From positions 1 through 6,706 of the forward strand of contig JAKASY010000112.1 in assembly GCA_021817625.1 (NCBI GenBank): DNA of 6,706 nt, read 5' to 3'. The notes beneath the pieces were generated by a model, which did not search any database, was not told where the DNA came from, and saw only the letters and a program-made list of their open reading frames with translations. Positions 6,583-6,706 of this stretch are shown one piece after another; within the stretch, counting starts at the first letter, position 1, and every line of letters begins with the position of its first letter. This stretch comes from Bacillota bacterium. GTDB taxonomy: Bacteria; Bacillota_E; JAJZYS01; JAILZS01. The position numbers were made by a program, and so were the translations under genes.

Positions 6583-6706
6583 CCGCTGACCCCCGCGCGC
6601 GCGGGGCGGAGAAAGACGTCGTGTACGAGACCATGCTGCGCTTCCGCCAACCCCCGCACGCGCAGGGCGGACGCTTAGGAAAGCGCTTTGTGACGCGACC
6701 ACTGGC
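6583..6706 (-). CRISPR. Probable trailer end of a type I-E-like CRISPR array (two degenerate repeats)
   Basis: Two copies of a 28/29-nt unit start at 6583 and 6644, exactly 61 bp apart, and agree at 24 of 28 positions; the differences are at 6587, 6588, 6597 and 6603 of the first copy. Each has an 8-nt arm, a 16-nt palindromic core (CCCCGCGCGCGCGGGG at 6591-6606; CCCCGCACGCGCAGGG at 6652-6667) and a 5-nt arm. This is the layout of type I-E repeats read on the opposite strand, so the array would be transcribed leftward and these would be the last, decayed repeats at the trailer. The intervening spacer (6612-6643) is 32 nt, the usual I-E length. A second spacer would occupy 6673 to about 6704 and the next repeat would begin at the window's last bases. 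No copy exists 61 bp further left. With only two imperfect repeats visible and no cas genes, chance similarity in GC-rich DNA remains possible. Confidence 0.55.

Noticed and set aside
6256..6702. Minus-strand open frame of 148 codons at the right edge
   Set aside because: It spans the candidate CRISPR repeats, and its translation is Arg/Ala/Pro-rich with no recognisable feature; the 61-bp repeats explain its internal similarity better.

Overview
The window is very G+C-rich bacterial DNA; coding frames show a strong G/C preference at third codon positions. Two genes have clean AAGGAGG Shine-Dalgarno sites. A DUF421 (YetF-type) membrane protein and a YbjQ-like protein fit a high-GC Gram-positive (Bacillota or Actinomycetota) or Chloroflexota-like genome, but no marker gene fixes the lineage.

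Layout: the 3' part of a PLP-dependent threonine/serine dehydratase-type gene (1-962, +) enters from the left. After a 131-bp gap come a small membrane-anchored protein of unknown family (1094-1666, +) and, 57 bp later, a DUF421/YetF-like membrane protein (1724-2254, +) that appears to use a CTG start. A 51-bp convergent gap with a GC hairpin separates this pair from an exported six-bladed beta-propeller protein on the minus strand (2306-3394, -). A divergent region of about 180 bp follows. Then comes a protein with two tandem YbjQ-like (UPF0145/heavy-metal-binding-like) domains (3575-4555, +), a gap of 298 bp, and an exported or lipid-anchored Asp-box (BNR/Ycf48-like) propeller protein (4854-6080, +).

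The last 626 bp (6081-6706) contain no convincing gene. They hold a 10-bp perfect hairpin and, at the right edge, two imperfect 28/29-nt copies of a palindromic repeat exactly 61 bp apart. Repeat length, 32-nt spacer and 8+16+5 layout around a CCCCGC...GCGGGG stem match the trailer end of a type I-E CRISPR array running off the window. No cas gene is present here.

The genes do not form one evident pathway. The common theme is envelope-associated proteins: two exported propellers, a YetF-like protein and a small anchored protein, beside one metabolic enzyme. I see no system that is clearly new. The best candidates for follow-up are the CRISPR edge, the CTG start, and the duplicated YbjQ-like protein.
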